From: an uncultured Mailhella sp.
GTDB lineage: Bacteria; Desulfobacterota; Desulfovibrionia; Desulfovibrionales; Desulfovibrionaceae
DNA: 64,000 bases
Direction of reading: 5' to 3'
NCBI RefSeq assembly: GCF_944324995.1
Contig: NZ_CALUYL010000001.1
Location: 62,001 to 126,000, forward strand
A program made the translations under genes and the position numbers. The notes beneath the pieces were generated by a model. That model made no database searches, was not told the DNA's origin, and saw only the letters and a list, made by a program, of their open reading frames with translations. This document shows positions 50,216-58,469 of this stretch, in pieces (the stretch's first letter is position 1; each line of letters starts with the position of its first letter).

Positions 50216-51610
50216 TTGTCCACGCCGCCTTGCGACGACCGACGGATGACGCCGAGCCGCAAACTTCCGTCGCGTTCCGAACTGATCCGACTCACGCTTC
50301 CGCAGATGGGTCTCATGTTCTGCCATCTGGCCATTTCCATGACCGACGTGTGGACGGCGGGAAAGATCAGTCCGGAAGCGCAGGCCTCCATCGGCGTGGT
50401 GGCGCAGATATTCTCCCTGCTCATGCTGCTCACCTCGCTCGTGGCGAGCGGCTGCATGGCCACGGTAAGCCAGTCGCTCGGCGCTGGACTTCCGCTCCGC
50501 GCCAATCGCTACGCCGGGCTCATCATCATGCTTTCCGCAGGCATGGGCACGCTGGTGGCCGCCCTCGCCCTGCTCTGCCGGCCGGTCATTTTTCATCTCA
50601 TGGGCATTTCCGACGATTTGCGGCCCGTGCTCTCCGTGTTTTTCACCGCCTACTGCTGCCAGCTTCCCTTCTACTACGTGCTCGTCATGGTGAATTCCAT
50701 TTTCCGGGCCTACAAGAAGGTGCTCTTTCCGCTGCTCACGATTCTCTTCATGACGCTGGCCAATCTGTTCGGCGATCTCGGCTTCGGGCTCGGACGCTTT
50801 TCTCTTCCGGCCTTCGGCGCGGCGGGCATAGCCTGGACCACCTTTGCCTGCGCCGTGCTCGGGCTTTTGAGCAATCTTGCGCTGGCGGCCCGCTACGGCC
50901 TTCTTCATCGCCGCACCTTTGCGCCGTGGCGCTGGAACCGGCGCGCCATGCCGTATCTTTTCCGGGTGGGCATGCCCGCCGCGGCGGGGCAGATCATCAC
51001 CCATCTCGGCAGCCTGACCACGCTTGCCATCGTCGGCCTTCTGCCCGACAGCACCGACGCCCTGGCCGGCATGAGCGTGGGCGGACGCGTTCACGCCATG
51101 CTGCTGTTTCCGCTGGGCGCGCTGCACATGTCCATGGTCATCGTGAGCGGGCATCTTCTGGGAAGCGGAGAGAGAACCGGACTGTACCTGTTCGGACGCC
51201 GTGCCGTGCTCAGGCTCGGGCTCGCGCTCGTGCCGCCTTCGCTTGCGCTCTGGCTGCTGCGCGATCAGGCGGCGGCGCTTTTTTCCGACAACGCCGCCGT
51301 GCTGGAACAGGCCTCGCTGTTCCTCTTCTTCGCCTGCCTCTACGTGCCGCTCACGGGCATGACGGGCATGATGAACGCGCTTTTCTCCGGAGCGGGAGCC
51401 ACCATTCTGTCCTGCCGGGTCGGGGCCGCCACATGCTGGGTTGTAGGCATTCCCCTTTCCCTGGTCATGGGACTCGGCCTTCATCTGGGCGCAGGCGGCG
51501 TGTACGCCGCCGGAGCGGCCACGCAAACGGCGGCCTTTCTCTGGACGCTGCGCATCTTTTACGGAAAGAAATGGCTTGAATACGGCCTGCGGAAACGTCA
51601 AACTGCCTGA
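50216..51610 (+). CDS. MATE-family efflux transporter
   Basis: Inner-membrane exporter driven by sodium or proton gradient. The start is taken at TTG 50216 with AGGGAG 7 bases upstream (464 residues); ATG 50246 has no ribosome binding site. There are about 12 hydrophobic helices in two halves (LMFCHLAISMTDVWTAGKI; GIAWTTFACAVLGLLSNLA; second half from about 245, GMPAAAGQIITHLGSLTTLA). The dtxR-type gene follows 15 bases after the stop on the same strand. It shares its operator with the heme locus, which suggests export of heme, porphyrin or a metal chelate, but MATE proteins usually export drugs and the substrate is not shown by the sequence. Confidence 0.88.
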   Translation: MSTPPCDDRRMTPSRKLPSRSELIRLTLPQMGLMFCHLAISMTDVWTAGKISPEAQASIGVVAQIFSLLMLLTSLVASGCMATVSQSLGAGLPLRANRYAGLIIMLSAGMGTLVAALALLCRPVIFHLMGISDDLRPVLSVFFTAYCCQLPFYYVLVMVNSIFRAYKKVLFPLLTILFMTLANLFGDLGFGLGRFSLPAFGAAGIAWTTFACAVLGLLSNLALAARYGLLHRRTFAPWRWNRRAMPYLFRVGMPAAAGQIITHLGSLTTLAIVGLLPDSTDALAGMSVGGRVHAMLLFPLGALHMSMVIVSGHLLGSGERTGLYLFGRRAVLRLGLALVPPSLALWLLRDQAAALFSDNAAVLEQASLFLFFACLYVPLTGMTGMMNALFSGAGATILSCRVGAATCWVVGIPLSLVMGLGLHLGAGGVYAAGAATQTAAFLWTLRIFYGKKWLEYGLRKRQTA

Positions 51611-51625
51611 AAACACGGAGGAGCC

Positions 51626-52183
51626 ATGCCGGAACAGCTCAACAGTCCGCCGTCCGCACCGACGGAACACAAAGCGCTTTCTCCCGCGCTGGAAAACTAT
51701 CTTGAAATCATCTTTCTGGAAGAAGCCCGCGAGGGCGCGGCGCGCGTGAGCGCCATAGCCGACGCCGCCGGGGTGAGCCGTTCCACCGTGACCACCATGC
51801 TCAAGGTGCTCAAGTCGCTGGGCCTTGTGGACTACCAGCCCTACGGACTCATCCATCTCACGGAAGCGGGACGCGGCATCGGGCGCGACATTGCGCACCG
51901 GCACATCATTTTCCGGGAGTTTTTCCTTCAGGTGCTGCAGATTGAGGAATCCGAAGCCGACGCCGTAGCCTGCGAGCTCGAACACGTGGTGCCGCCGGAC
52001 GTCATCCGCCGCTGGGGACAGTTCGTGCTCTACCTGCGCGGCCGGGACTTCTGGAAGAACTGGCAGGAAGACTACCGCAAAGAACGCGCCTCGCTGGTCG
52101 GAGCCATGAATGAGACCTTTCACAACATGGGCGCACTCGACAACCAGGAAGAAGCCAGAGAGCTCGCCCGAAAATACCGGTAG
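51626..52183 (+). CDS. DtxR/MntR-family metal-dependent regulator
   Basis: Iron- or manganese-sensing transcription factor. 185 residues: a winged helix (ALENYLEIIFLEE; ARVSAIADAAGVSRSTVTTML; LVDYQPYGLIHLTEAG) and a dimerisation domain with HRHIIFREFFLQVL and CELEHVVPPDV, which carry the usual metal ligands (His, Glu, Glu-His). There is no SH3-like third domain, as in MntR, although a C-terminal extension of about 50 residues is present. GGAGGAG precedes the ATG. It is convergent with the heme operon and probably binds the shared 22-bp operators, which is an inference. Confidence 0.9.
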   Translation: MPEQLNSPPSAPTEHKALSPALENYLEIIFLEEAREGAARVSAIADAAGVSRSTVTTMLKVLKSLGLVDYQPYGLIHLTEAGRGIGRDIAHRHIIFREFFLQVLQIEESEADAVACELEHVVPPDVIRRWGQFVLYLRGRDFWKNWQEDYRKERASLVGAMNETFHNMGALDNQEEARELARKYR

Positions 52184-52321
52184 GCACGTCTCTGCAGGGG
52201 TGCGGCACATCGACGCCGCAACATTTTCTTTGCTGCGGCATGGAGGGGCAGCCTCAGGCGGACGCGCACCTCGCGCCCGGCGGGGCGACGGAGCGAATCA
52301 GCGCAGGCATCGGCGAGTTCT

Positions 52322-52347
52322 CGGCAAGGCTCGGCACAGCCTTGCCG
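52322..52347 (-). terminator. Hairpin between dtxR and tonB
   Basis: A perfect 10-bp stem (52322-52331 with 52338-52347) and six-base loop lie between the convergent ends of dtxR and tonB. There is no T-run on either side, so its role as a bidirectional terminator is uncertain. Confidence 0.45.
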
Positions 52348-52358
52348 CGCCATCAGCG

Positions 52359-53267
52359 CTACCCGTCCGTCAGACGGTAATGCACCGGAATCAGCACCTG
52401 AAATCCGCCCGTCTGTGCCACGGAAAGCCCCACCAGCTTTTCGCCCAGCCGCTTTGCCGCGGCGTCGAGCACGGCTTTTCCCGAACCTTCCGACAGCGAA
52501 CACGCACTCACGCGGCCGTCCGACGCCACATGCACCAGAAGCCGACACGTGCCCTCCGCGCCGGAGCGACGCCCCTGCCGCGGGTACTGCTTGTGCCGCT
52601 CCACGGCCTGAAGCAGCACGGCAAGCGCCGCGCTTTTGTCCGGCTCGACCTTGGCGCTGCCCGCCGCGCCGGGCATGGACGCCGCCGCCTTTCCCGGCAC
52701 CAGCGCAGTTCCCGCCGCGTCGGAAGCCCCCTGCGCCGCGCCCCTATCGACCGTTCCCTGCTGCACCGCCTTCGGCTGCGGAGTTTTCACCGCTTCGGCT
52801 TTTGCGGGCTTTCGTGCAGGTGCAGGCTTCGCCCTTCTTTCCGGCTTCGGCTCCATCTTCGCCTCCGGCTCCGGTTCAGGTTTCGGCGCAGGCTTCGGCG
52901 TGGCCGCAACCTTCGGTTCAGGCGCAACCTCAGGCTCCACCTTCTTTTCCGGCGCTGCCGGTTCAGGAATCTCAAACGGCGAGTCCTCGGCCAGCAGTCT
53001 TTTCACTTCCGTCTGCGGGGCCGGAGCCGGAACAAGCGTCCGGAACTGCGCATGCACGAGAGCCGTTCCGCCCGCCTGCACCGGGGGCAGCGTCAACGTC
53101 TGTTCCGCCAGCAGCGAAAACACGCTGAGCATGGTGAACGACATCACGCCGCACATGCCCGCGGCCGCCACGTGGCGACTTCGGCGCAGTTGCGTTGCGC
53201 CGAAGGGCGACCGCAGAGGACAGGTCTTATAACTACCGGCCTTCCGCCGGTCTGGTGCTGATGACAA
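52359..53267 (-). CDS. tonB: TonB energy transducer
   Basis: Periplasm-spanning protein that passes proton-motive energy from ExbBD to the outer-membrane receptor. The start is taken as TTG 53267 with AGGGAGG 5 bases upstream; it overlaps the exbD end by 35 bases. 302 residues: a short basic cytoplasmic end, one membrane helix (about 33-54, AAAGMCGVMSFTMLSVFSLL), a long Pro/Glu/Lys-rich spacer (about 95-165, EPEVAPEPKVAATPKPAPKP), and a C-terminal TonB domain (YPRQGRRSGAEGTCRLLV; VSACSLSEGSGKAVLDAA). It is the last gene of the heme operon. Confidence 0.88.
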   Translation of the reverse strand: MSSAPDRRKAGSYKTCPLRSPFGATQLRRSRHVAAAGMCGVMSFTMLSVFSLLAEQTLTLPPVQAGGTALVHAQFRTLVPAPAPQTEVKRLLAEDSPFEIPEPAAPEKKVEPEVAPEPKVAATPKPAPKPEPEPEAKMEPKPERRAKPAPARKPAKAEAVKTPQPKAVQQGTVDRGAAQGASDAAGTALVPGKAAASMPGAAGSAKVEPDKSAALAVLLQAVERHKQYPRQGRRSGAEGTCRLLVHVASDGRVSACSLSEGSGKAVLDAAAKRLGEKLVGLSVAQTGGFQVLIPVHYRLTDG

Positions 53268-53628
53268 AATGGCCTCCCTTCTTCACCTTGGCCCGATCCA
53301 CGACGCTCACAAAAGCCTCGAACGGAGCCTTTTGATCCACGTACAGATTGAGCAGCGCTTCCGGCCGCTCCGAAAGCACGGCGTCAAGCTCGTCCTTTTC
53401 TATCCGGCGGCCTTCGTAATGCAGCGAGCCGTCGGCTTTGATGGAAATCACCTGCTCGCGCCTGTTGTCGGACGCCTCGGCCTCGCCGGAAGCCGGGAGC
53501 AGAATGTCCAGCACGGGGCGGCTGAAGGTGGTCGTCATGATGAAAAAAATGAGCAGCATGAAAATGGTGTCGATGAGCGGCGTCAGATCAATGCTCGGCT
53601 CGTCGTCCAGACCGAAATTAAACATCAT
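53233..53628 (-). CDS. exbD: Biopolymer transport protein ExbD
   Basis: Proton-channel partner of ExbB. 131 residues: one N-terminal helix with the essential Asp (SIDLTPLIDTIFMLLIFFIM; Asp in PLID) and a periplasmic domain (EQVISIKADGSLHYEGRRI; YVDQKAPFEAFVSVVDRA). It overlaps exbB by 11 bases and tonB by 35, so translation is tightly coupled. The ATG start codes for MMFNFGLDDEP; normal length. Confidence 0.93.
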   Translation of the reverse strand: MMFNFGLDDEPSIDLTPLIDTIFMLLIFFIMTTTFSRPVLDILLPASGEAEASDNRREQVISIKADGSLHYEGRRIEKDELDAVLSERPEALLNLYVDQKAPFEAFVSVVDRAKVKKGGHFVISTRPAEGR

Positions 53629-54247
53629 CGTCCTCTCCGCGGGGCCTGCCGCCCTTTCGCTTCTGGCAGAAGTCCAGCGCCCGATAGCTGTATTCCACCA
53701 CCTCGATATGAAAGCCCTTGAAACGCAGCATCAGGAAATAATAGACCATGAGCGCGGGTATGGCCACGCACAGCCCCATGATGGTGGTTATGAGTGCCTC
53801 CCATATACCGTTGGCCAGCATGGCCGTGTCGGGGGCTGCGTTCTCCCCGATGGTCTGAAACACCGTGACCATGCCGAGAATGGTGCCGAGCAGCCCCAGA
53901 AGCGGCGACAGCACGGAAATCAGCCGCAAATAGCATATCTCGCGGGTGAGCTGCTCGAAATTGCGATGGAAGAGATAGGCGATTTCCGCCCGGATGTCTT
54001 CCGAATGGCCGGAATGCGTCTGCACGATGTCGCGCACGATGCAGATGAGCGGATTGTCGCCCTCGTAGCTCATGCACTCTCCGCTCCGCTCCTCGTTTTC
54101 CAGCTCGGGAAAGGTGCGGCGAAAATCCCTCCAGACAAAAAACAAAAACGCGTAGCTTTTAATGGCAAGGTACACGCCCGCGCACGCCACCGCCGCAAGC
54201 ACCACGCCCGCCGGGCCTATGGCGTCGTATATTTCCGACCAGTTCAT
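53618..54247 (-). CDS. exbB: MotA/TolQ/ExbB proton channel protein
   Basis: Pentameric inner-membrane channel that drives TonB. 209 residues with three helices: about 13-36 (GVVLAAVACAGVYLAI), then the long conserved segment LRLISVLSPLLGLLGTILGMVTVFQ (about 108-132) and ALITTIMGLCVAIPALMVYYFL (about 150-171). The fit to ExbB rather than TolQ is set by the neighbours exbD and tonB. A G-rich ribosome binding site directly precedes the ATG (AAGGAG with a second AAGGA upstream). Confidence 0.93.
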   Translation of the reverse strand: MNWSEIYDAIGPAGVVLAAVACAGVYLAIKSYAFLFFVWRDFRRTFPELENEERSGECMSYEGDNPLICIVRDIVQTHSGHSEDIRAEIAYLFHRNFEQLTREICYLRLISVLSPLLGLLGTILGMVTVFQTIGENAAPDTAMLANGIWEALITTIMGLCVAIPALMVYYFLMLRFKGFHIEVVEYSYRALDFCQKRKGGRPRGEDDDV

Positions 54248-54376
54248 CTCCTTGTCCTTCCCTGACCGAAGCCTGCGGGAAAAGGCGTCCGGATCAGGCG
54301 TCCGGCCCGCTCCCGCAGCTTCGCGGCCTTGTTGAATGTTGCTTCAGCTCCGCCCCGCCTCCGGAGCGGGAAAACG

Positions 54377-54886
54377 CTACCGTTCCAGAAAACGGCGGAT
54401 GAACGCCTGCGCGCGGCGGCAGTCCTCGTCGTCGGGATGTCTGGCCGCCTCCGCAATGCGCGCCTTCCGCTCCTCGGTCATGGGGTGCACGTCGCCCGCC
54501 ATGCGGGCCATGATTTCCAGCACCTTCGGATCCACCCTACCCTGACAGAGCCAGGAACCGAGCACGACGTTGCCGCGCGCGGGCTCCAGCGCCAGCGCTT
54601 CGCCGCGCGCCATGCACTCCCTCGCGTGATCGGAATCGGGCCACGCGCCCAGCGTGCCGAAAAAGGCCAGTCTGGCGTTGCGCACGCCTTCGAGCCAGGC
54701 GCGGGTTGCGGCGTCGGGCATGCCCCTGTCCACCCAGTAGCCCACGGCCACCACGTCGTACTGATCCACGGACGAAGGCGCTTCCTCCACGGGAAGAAGC
54801 TCACATCCGGGCATGACCCCGGCCATGGCCTGCGCCACCTTTTTCGTGTTTCCGGTTCGCGAGGAATACACCACAAGCGTTTTCAT
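54377..54886 (-). CDS. Flavodoxin family protein
   Basis: FMN electron carrier. The start at 54886 is the third of three consecutive ATGs and has AGGAG 7 bases upstream. 169 residues: the phosphate-binding loop SSRTGNTKKVA lies at about 8-18, followed by DVVAVGYWVDRGMPD and FFGTLGAWPDS as flavin-side loops. It is longer than a simple flavodoxin because of a helical C-terminus (EERKARIAEAARHPDDED). Between hutX and exbB, it probably supplies electrons to heme breakdown by HutW; this is an inference. A weak copy of the operator lies 17 bases before the start. Confidence 0.88.
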   Translation of the reverse strand: MKTLVVYSSRTGNTKKVAQAMAGVMPGCELLPVEEAPSSVDQYDVVAVGYWVDRGMPDAATRAWLEGVRNARLAFFGTLGAWPDSDHARECMARGEALALEPARGNVVLGSWLCQGRVDPKVLEIMARMAGDVHPMTEERKARIAEAARHPDDEDCRRAQAFIRRFLER

Positions 54887-54902
54887 CATCATTCTCCTGA
54901 CA

Positions 54903-54924
54903 ATAGTTTTCATTTTCAAACATT
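54903..54924 (-). promoter_or_regulatory. Weak operator-like site before the flavodoxin gene
   Basis: ATAGTT, T, TCATTTT, C, AAACATT. Both arms match the 22-bp operator closely (ATAGTT for AAAGTT, AAACATT for AAACTTT), while the centre does not. About 15-16 of 22 positions agree. It may be a low-affinity site giving an internal promoter for the distal genes. Confidence 0.4.
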
Positions 54925-54985
54925 GACGCCGCCAGACCGCTGCGCGCAGCAACGCCGGACGTAAAACCGCGCTCCCAAACGGCGG

Positions 54986-55504
54986 TCACACGCCGGTCAT
55001 TTTCCGGCGAAGCGCAAAGAACGCCGCGCGCACCGAGGGCAGAATACGGTGATGTTCCCTCCCCGCGTACACGGCAAACGCCACGCCTCCCCGCCCGTCG
55101 AAAAACTGCACGGAATGGCTCTCCAGTCCCATGAAGGGCAGGGAAAGAAAGGCGATGTCCGCAATGAGATCGGCCCTGATGTGCCCGCCGAGGGCTTCGC
55201 CTGCGGCAAGATTGCAGTATCCGTTTCCCGGCGAGCCCGCAGGAATGCGCCCGGAAACTTCAAACACGTGCCCTTCGTGCTGCACGATGAACGTCGCCTT
55301 TTCCCACTCGCCGAGCGCCTCCCATATGCCGGCAAAATCCCCGCCGGAGGCAAAGGCGCACATGCCTTCGGGCAACGCCTGCGCCGCCTGCTTTTCCGTG
55401 ACGTTGAACATCCCGGCCAGCGAGGAAAGCATCCACGGCTTCCGCTGTTCAAGGGCGGCCGCCAAGCTCTCGGCCAGATTCGATGATGCGCGCTCGTCCT
55501 TCAT
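54986..55504 (-). CDS. hutX: HutX-family cytosolic heme carrier
   Basis: Intracellular heme-binding protein that hands heme to a degradation enzyme. 172 residues, the HutX length. The family pattern is strong: QALPEGMCAFASGGDF, WEALGEWEKATFIVQHEGHVFEV, GYCNLAAGEALGGHIRADLI, PFMGLESHSVQFFDGRGGVAF and the VYAGREHHRILP end. The ATG overlaps the ecfA stop (ATGA), so translation is coupled. Its presence is one of the best arguments that the surrounding operon handles heme. Confidence 0.9.
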   Translation of the reverse strand: MKDERASSNLAESLAAALEQRKPWMLSSLAGMFNVTEKQAAQALPEGMCAFASGGDFAGIWEALGEWEKATFIVQHEGHVFEVSGRIPAGSPGNGYCNLAAGEALGGHIRADLIADIAFLSLPFMGLESHSVQFFDGRGGVAFAVYAGREHHRILPSVRAAFFALRRKMTGV

Positions 55505-56970
55505 AATGCCTCCTTCGCCTGATCGGCGCGCGCCGCTTCCCCGGAAGGGCGAAACGGCAGACGAAGCGCGCGTGAACAGGAACGTTTCATAAGTTCAAGA
55601 TCGTGGGTAATCACCAGCACGCAGACGCCCTTTTCCGCAAGAGCGTCCAGCGCCCGGGCAATGCGCTGCATGTTGCCGCCGTCAAGGCCGCTGGTCGGCT
55701 CGTCGAGAATGAGCACCTCGGGACTCTTGGCCAGGGCGCAGGCAATGACAAGGCGCTGCTTTTCCCCGCCGGAGAGCGACTGCGGATGCCTTTCCGCCAG
55801 CGCGGAAAGTCCGAAAAGCTCCAGCAGTTCCGATGCTGATACTTCCGGCGCTGCATTCCCGCCGCCGGATGCGCGCCTTTGCCGTTCGGCAAGGCGAAGA
55901 CTGACGGCAATCTCCTCGGCCACGGTTCTCATGTGCAGCTGATGATCGGCGTTCTGCAGCACGATGCTCGCCCGGCGCAGAAGCTCCCCGGAAGAAAGTT
56001 CCCGGCCGTGCAGGAAAAAGCGCCCCGACTGCGCCTTGTTCAGCCCCGTCAGCAGACGGGCCAGCGTGGTTTTTCCCGCGCCGTTGTCGCCGATGACGGC
56101 CGTCACGCCGGGCCCGAGAGAAAAGGACACGCCGTCAAACAGAGGCCTGCTCCCCCGGTAGGCAAAAAAAAGCCCTTCCGCGCGCAGTCCGGCGTCGGCG
56201 GGCGCGGACTCTTCCGGCAGCTGGGCGCGCATATCCTCCACACGGCACTCGCGCAGTCCGCAGCCGCGCCGGAGTCCTTCATCCTCAAGCAGGGCGAAGT
56301 TGCCCATGGCGCAGATCTCGCCGTTCTTCATGATCAGCACGCGGTCGGCCACGCCTTCGAGCCAGTAGAGACGATGATCGACCACCAGCACGGCCATGCC
56401 GCTTTCCTTGAGCGTGCGCAGCTTCCGCGCCAGCTCCGCCGTGGATTCGGGATCAAGATTGGCCGAAGGCTCATCGAGCGCAAGGGCCTTCGGCTCCTGG
56501 GAAAGTATGGAGGCAAGCCCCACCTTCTGCTTCTGCCCCTCGGAAAGCTCATGCACGGCCTGATGCAGCACGCCGCAAAGACCGAAGGATTCCGCCGCGC
56601 GCCGCACCTTTTCCCGGGTCGCTTCGGCGGGCAGGCCCCGCCATTCGTGAACGAAGGCAAGCTCGTCCTCCACGCCGAGCGCAAAAAACTGCTGTTCCGG
56701 ATCCTGAAAAAGCGTGCCCACGCTGCGGGAAATCTCCCGGACGGGCGTCTCGCCGGTACTGCGGCCGTTCACCAGCACCCGCCCCTTCATCTCGCCCCGG
56801 AAGCAGCCGGGGCACAGACCGTTGGCCAGGCGCATGAGCGTGCTCTTGCCGCATCCGCTCGGCCCGGAAACCAGCACGAGTTCCCCCGGGCGCACGCGGA
56901 AACTGACGTCGCGCACGGCGGGCCTGTCGGAAAACGGATAGGTGTAGGTAACATTTTCAAAGCATATCAT
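55501..56970 (-). CDS. ECF transporter double ATPase (EcfA1A2 fusion)
   Basis: Energy-coupling ATPase with two ABC domains in one chain of 489 residues. Domain 1: Walker A GPSGCGKST (about 36-44), signature LSEGQKQKVG, Walker B ALALDEPSANLD. Domain 2 from about 262: Walker A GDNGAGKTT, signature LSGGEKQRL, Walker B VLILDEPTSGLD, switch His in VITHDLEL. Both sites look complete. CbiO-type dimers are usually separate proteins; the fused form is known in other ECF systems. It overlaps hutX and lies 30 bases after EcfT. Confidence 0.93.
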   Translation of the reverse strand: MICFENVTYTYPFSDRPAVRDVSFRVRPGELVLVSGPSGCGKSTLMRLANGLCPGCFRGEMKGRVLVNGRSTGETPVREISRSVGTLFQDPEQQFFALGVEDELAFVHEWRGLPAEATREKVRRAAESFGLCGVLHQAVHELSEGQKQKVGLASILSQEPKALALDEPSANLDPESTAELARKLRTLKESGMAVLVVDHRLYWLEGVADRVLIMKNGEICAMGNFALLEDEGLRRGCGLRECRVEDMRAQLPEESAPADAGLRAEGLFFAYRGSRPLFDGVSFSLGPGVTAVIGDNGAGKTTLARLLTGLNKAQSGRFFLHGRELSSGELLRRASIVLQNADHQLHMRTVAEEIAVSLRLAERQRRASGGGNAAPEVSASELLELFGLSALAERHPQSLSGGEKQRLVIACALAKSPEVLILDEPTSGLDGGNMQRIARALDALAEKGVCVLVITHDLELMKRSCSRALRLPFRPSGEAARADQAKEAL

Positions 56971-57000
56971 GCCGTCATCTCCAAACTTGCGGCCGCCGGT

Positions 57001-57855
57001 TCAGTGCATGGCGGGCGACGAGGCGCTTCCCCAGCGCGCGTGACAGTACAGGGCCGCCGCAACGACGGCCACGGCCAGAACAACCAGTGCGGTGTCGCGC
57101 GCAGACCACTGTGGGCGTCGGAAAGGCACAAAGCGCCCGCCCGCCTCAAGCCCCTTGAGCTCGGCGGCAATGCCCAGTTCCTCGGACGTGCGCAGGGAGC
57201 GGAAGAGCAGCGGCGCCAGCAGAAGACGCAGCATCATGAACGGATGCCGGAACATTTCTCCCGGGCCGAGGCTGCATCCGCGAATCTTCAGCGTTTCGGC
57301 CACCTGACGAACGTCGTTCATGAACGTGGGAATGAAACGGATCATCACCGCGCCCGGCAGATACACGCAGAACGGCAGGCGCAGCCCCTTCAACGCGGTG
57401 AGCAGCGCCTGAATGCGTGAAGCGAGCGCCAGAGGCAGTACCACGTTCAGCATGACCGCGCTGCGCATAAAAGGCACCACAAGGCTTTCCGGAGAAAACG
57501 GCATGCCGGAAACGGCGCGGGACACGCCCCACGAACATGCGGCGGCAATGCCCATCATGAGCGCGAGGGCCGCATAGGCCACGGCCAGCGCGCGAAAACG
57601 GCGCACGGACAACGCGTAGGACAGCGATGCGGCAAACAGCACCGCCTGCCCCTCGAAGGAGCCGACGACAATCGTCGCCGCAGACGCCAGCAGCGTGACG
57701 ACCATGCGGGCGCGCACGTCGAACCCGCTCTGCGGGGCCCCCTGCTCATCCGGCAAAAAACGTTCCAGTTTCATGGCCGACGCCCCTTGCGAGGCGGGCG
57801 CGAAGCCTTCGCCTTCCGCGACGCCCGCCCTCCTACTGACGAATGATGCCCGCAT
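57001..57855 (-). CDS. ECF transporter transmembrane protein EcfT (CbiQ family)
   Basis: Membrane scaffold that links the S component to the ATPases. The start at 57855 has AGGGAG 7 bases upstream and overlaps the S-component gene by 23 bases (284 residues); an alternative ATG at 57774 (AAGGGG upstream, 257 residues, MKLERFLPDEQG) gives a more usual N-terminus. About six hydrophobic helices. The coupling-helix motif LKIRGCSLGP near the C-terminal third fits the Ala-Arg-Gly motif; the second one is degenerate (AAELKGLEAGG with Lys for Arg). Confidence 0.88.
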   Translation of the reverse strand: MRASFVSRRAGVAEGEGFAPASQGASAMKLERFLPDEQGAPQSGFDVRARMVVTLLASAATIVVGSFEGQAVLFAASLSYALSVRRFRALAVAYAALALMMGIAAACSWGVSRAVSGMPFSPESLVVPFMRSAVMLNVVLPLALASRIQALLTALKGLRLPFCVYLPGAVMIRFIPTFMNDVRQVAETLKIRGCSLGPGEMFRHPFMMLRLLLAPLLFRSLRTSEELGIAAELKGLEAGGRFVPFRRPQWSARDTALVVLAVAVVAAALYCHARWGSASSPAMH

Positions 57856-58375
57856 GACGCAGCTCCCTGACGGCCTTCACGCCGGAAAAAAGTCCTCCCA
57901 CCGAGCCCAGATAGCCGATGGCGACAAAGGGAATCACCATGACCATCATGGCCGGATTCTCGCGCATGAACAGCCAGGAAACGCCGAGGGAAAGTGCCTT
58001 GCCCATGGCATCGAACACGGCCGCGCCGAGCACGGCGTTGCCTGCGCCCGCCTTGTCTCTGCCCGGCCACATGGCCGCCTCGCCCGCCAGCGCGCCGATC
58101 AGCATGGGCGGCAGCAGCGTGACGCTGGCGCCGAGCAGCAGCATGCTGACGAGCATGTTGATGACGGTGAACAGCATCAGCGTGCCCGGCCTGCGCACCT
58201 TGCAGAGCATGACCACAAGCAGCGTGGTGAACACAAGATTCTTGCCCGCGAGACTGACGGGATTCATGCCGCCGCCCGCAAGCGCTATCAGCAGCGTGGA
58301 CACCTTGGACGCCGCGGCGAACACGCCGACGACCACAAGTTCCTGCGCGCTCCATCGGGAAAAAAATCGAGTCAT
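57833..58375 (-). CDS. ECF transporter S component (MptD-like)
   Basis: Substrate-binding membrane subunit. 180 residues with about five to six helices (QELVVVGVFAAASKVSTLLIALAG; LVFTTLLVVMLCK; LMLFTVINMLVSMLLL), like the MptD group of putative S components. No substrate-defining motif is recognised. Together with EcfT and EcfA it forms a dedicated three-gene ECF unit in a heme locus, so heme or a heme-derived tetrapyrrole is the natural candidate substrate; this is inference. Cobalamin precursors and metals are alternatives. Confidence 0.8.
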   Translation of the reverse strand: MTRFFSRWSAQELVVVGVFAAASKVSTLLIALAGGGMNPVSLAGKNLVFTTLLVVMLCKVRRPGTLMLFTVINMLVSMLLLGASVTLLPPMLIGALAGEAAMWPGRDKAGAGNAVLGAAVFDAMGKALSLGVSWLFMRENPAMMVMVIPFVAIGYLGSVGGLFSGVKAVRELRHAGIIRQ

Positions 58376-58417
58376 GAAATTTCCAGACCTCCGACCGGAA
58401 AACGAAACAAGGCAAGG

Positions 58418-58461
58418 CTGCCGCGCCGTCCGCTTTTTCTCCGAAACGGGCGGCGCGGCAG
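58418..58461 (-). other. Intercistronic hairpin, receptor to ECF genes
   Basis: An 11-bp perfect GC stem (58418-58428 with 58451-58461) with a 22-base loop lies between the receptor stop and the S-component start. It has no T-tract. It may set receptor-to-transporter expression ratios by protecting the upstream mRNA. Confidence 0.5.
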
Positions 58462-58469
58462 GGTATTCA

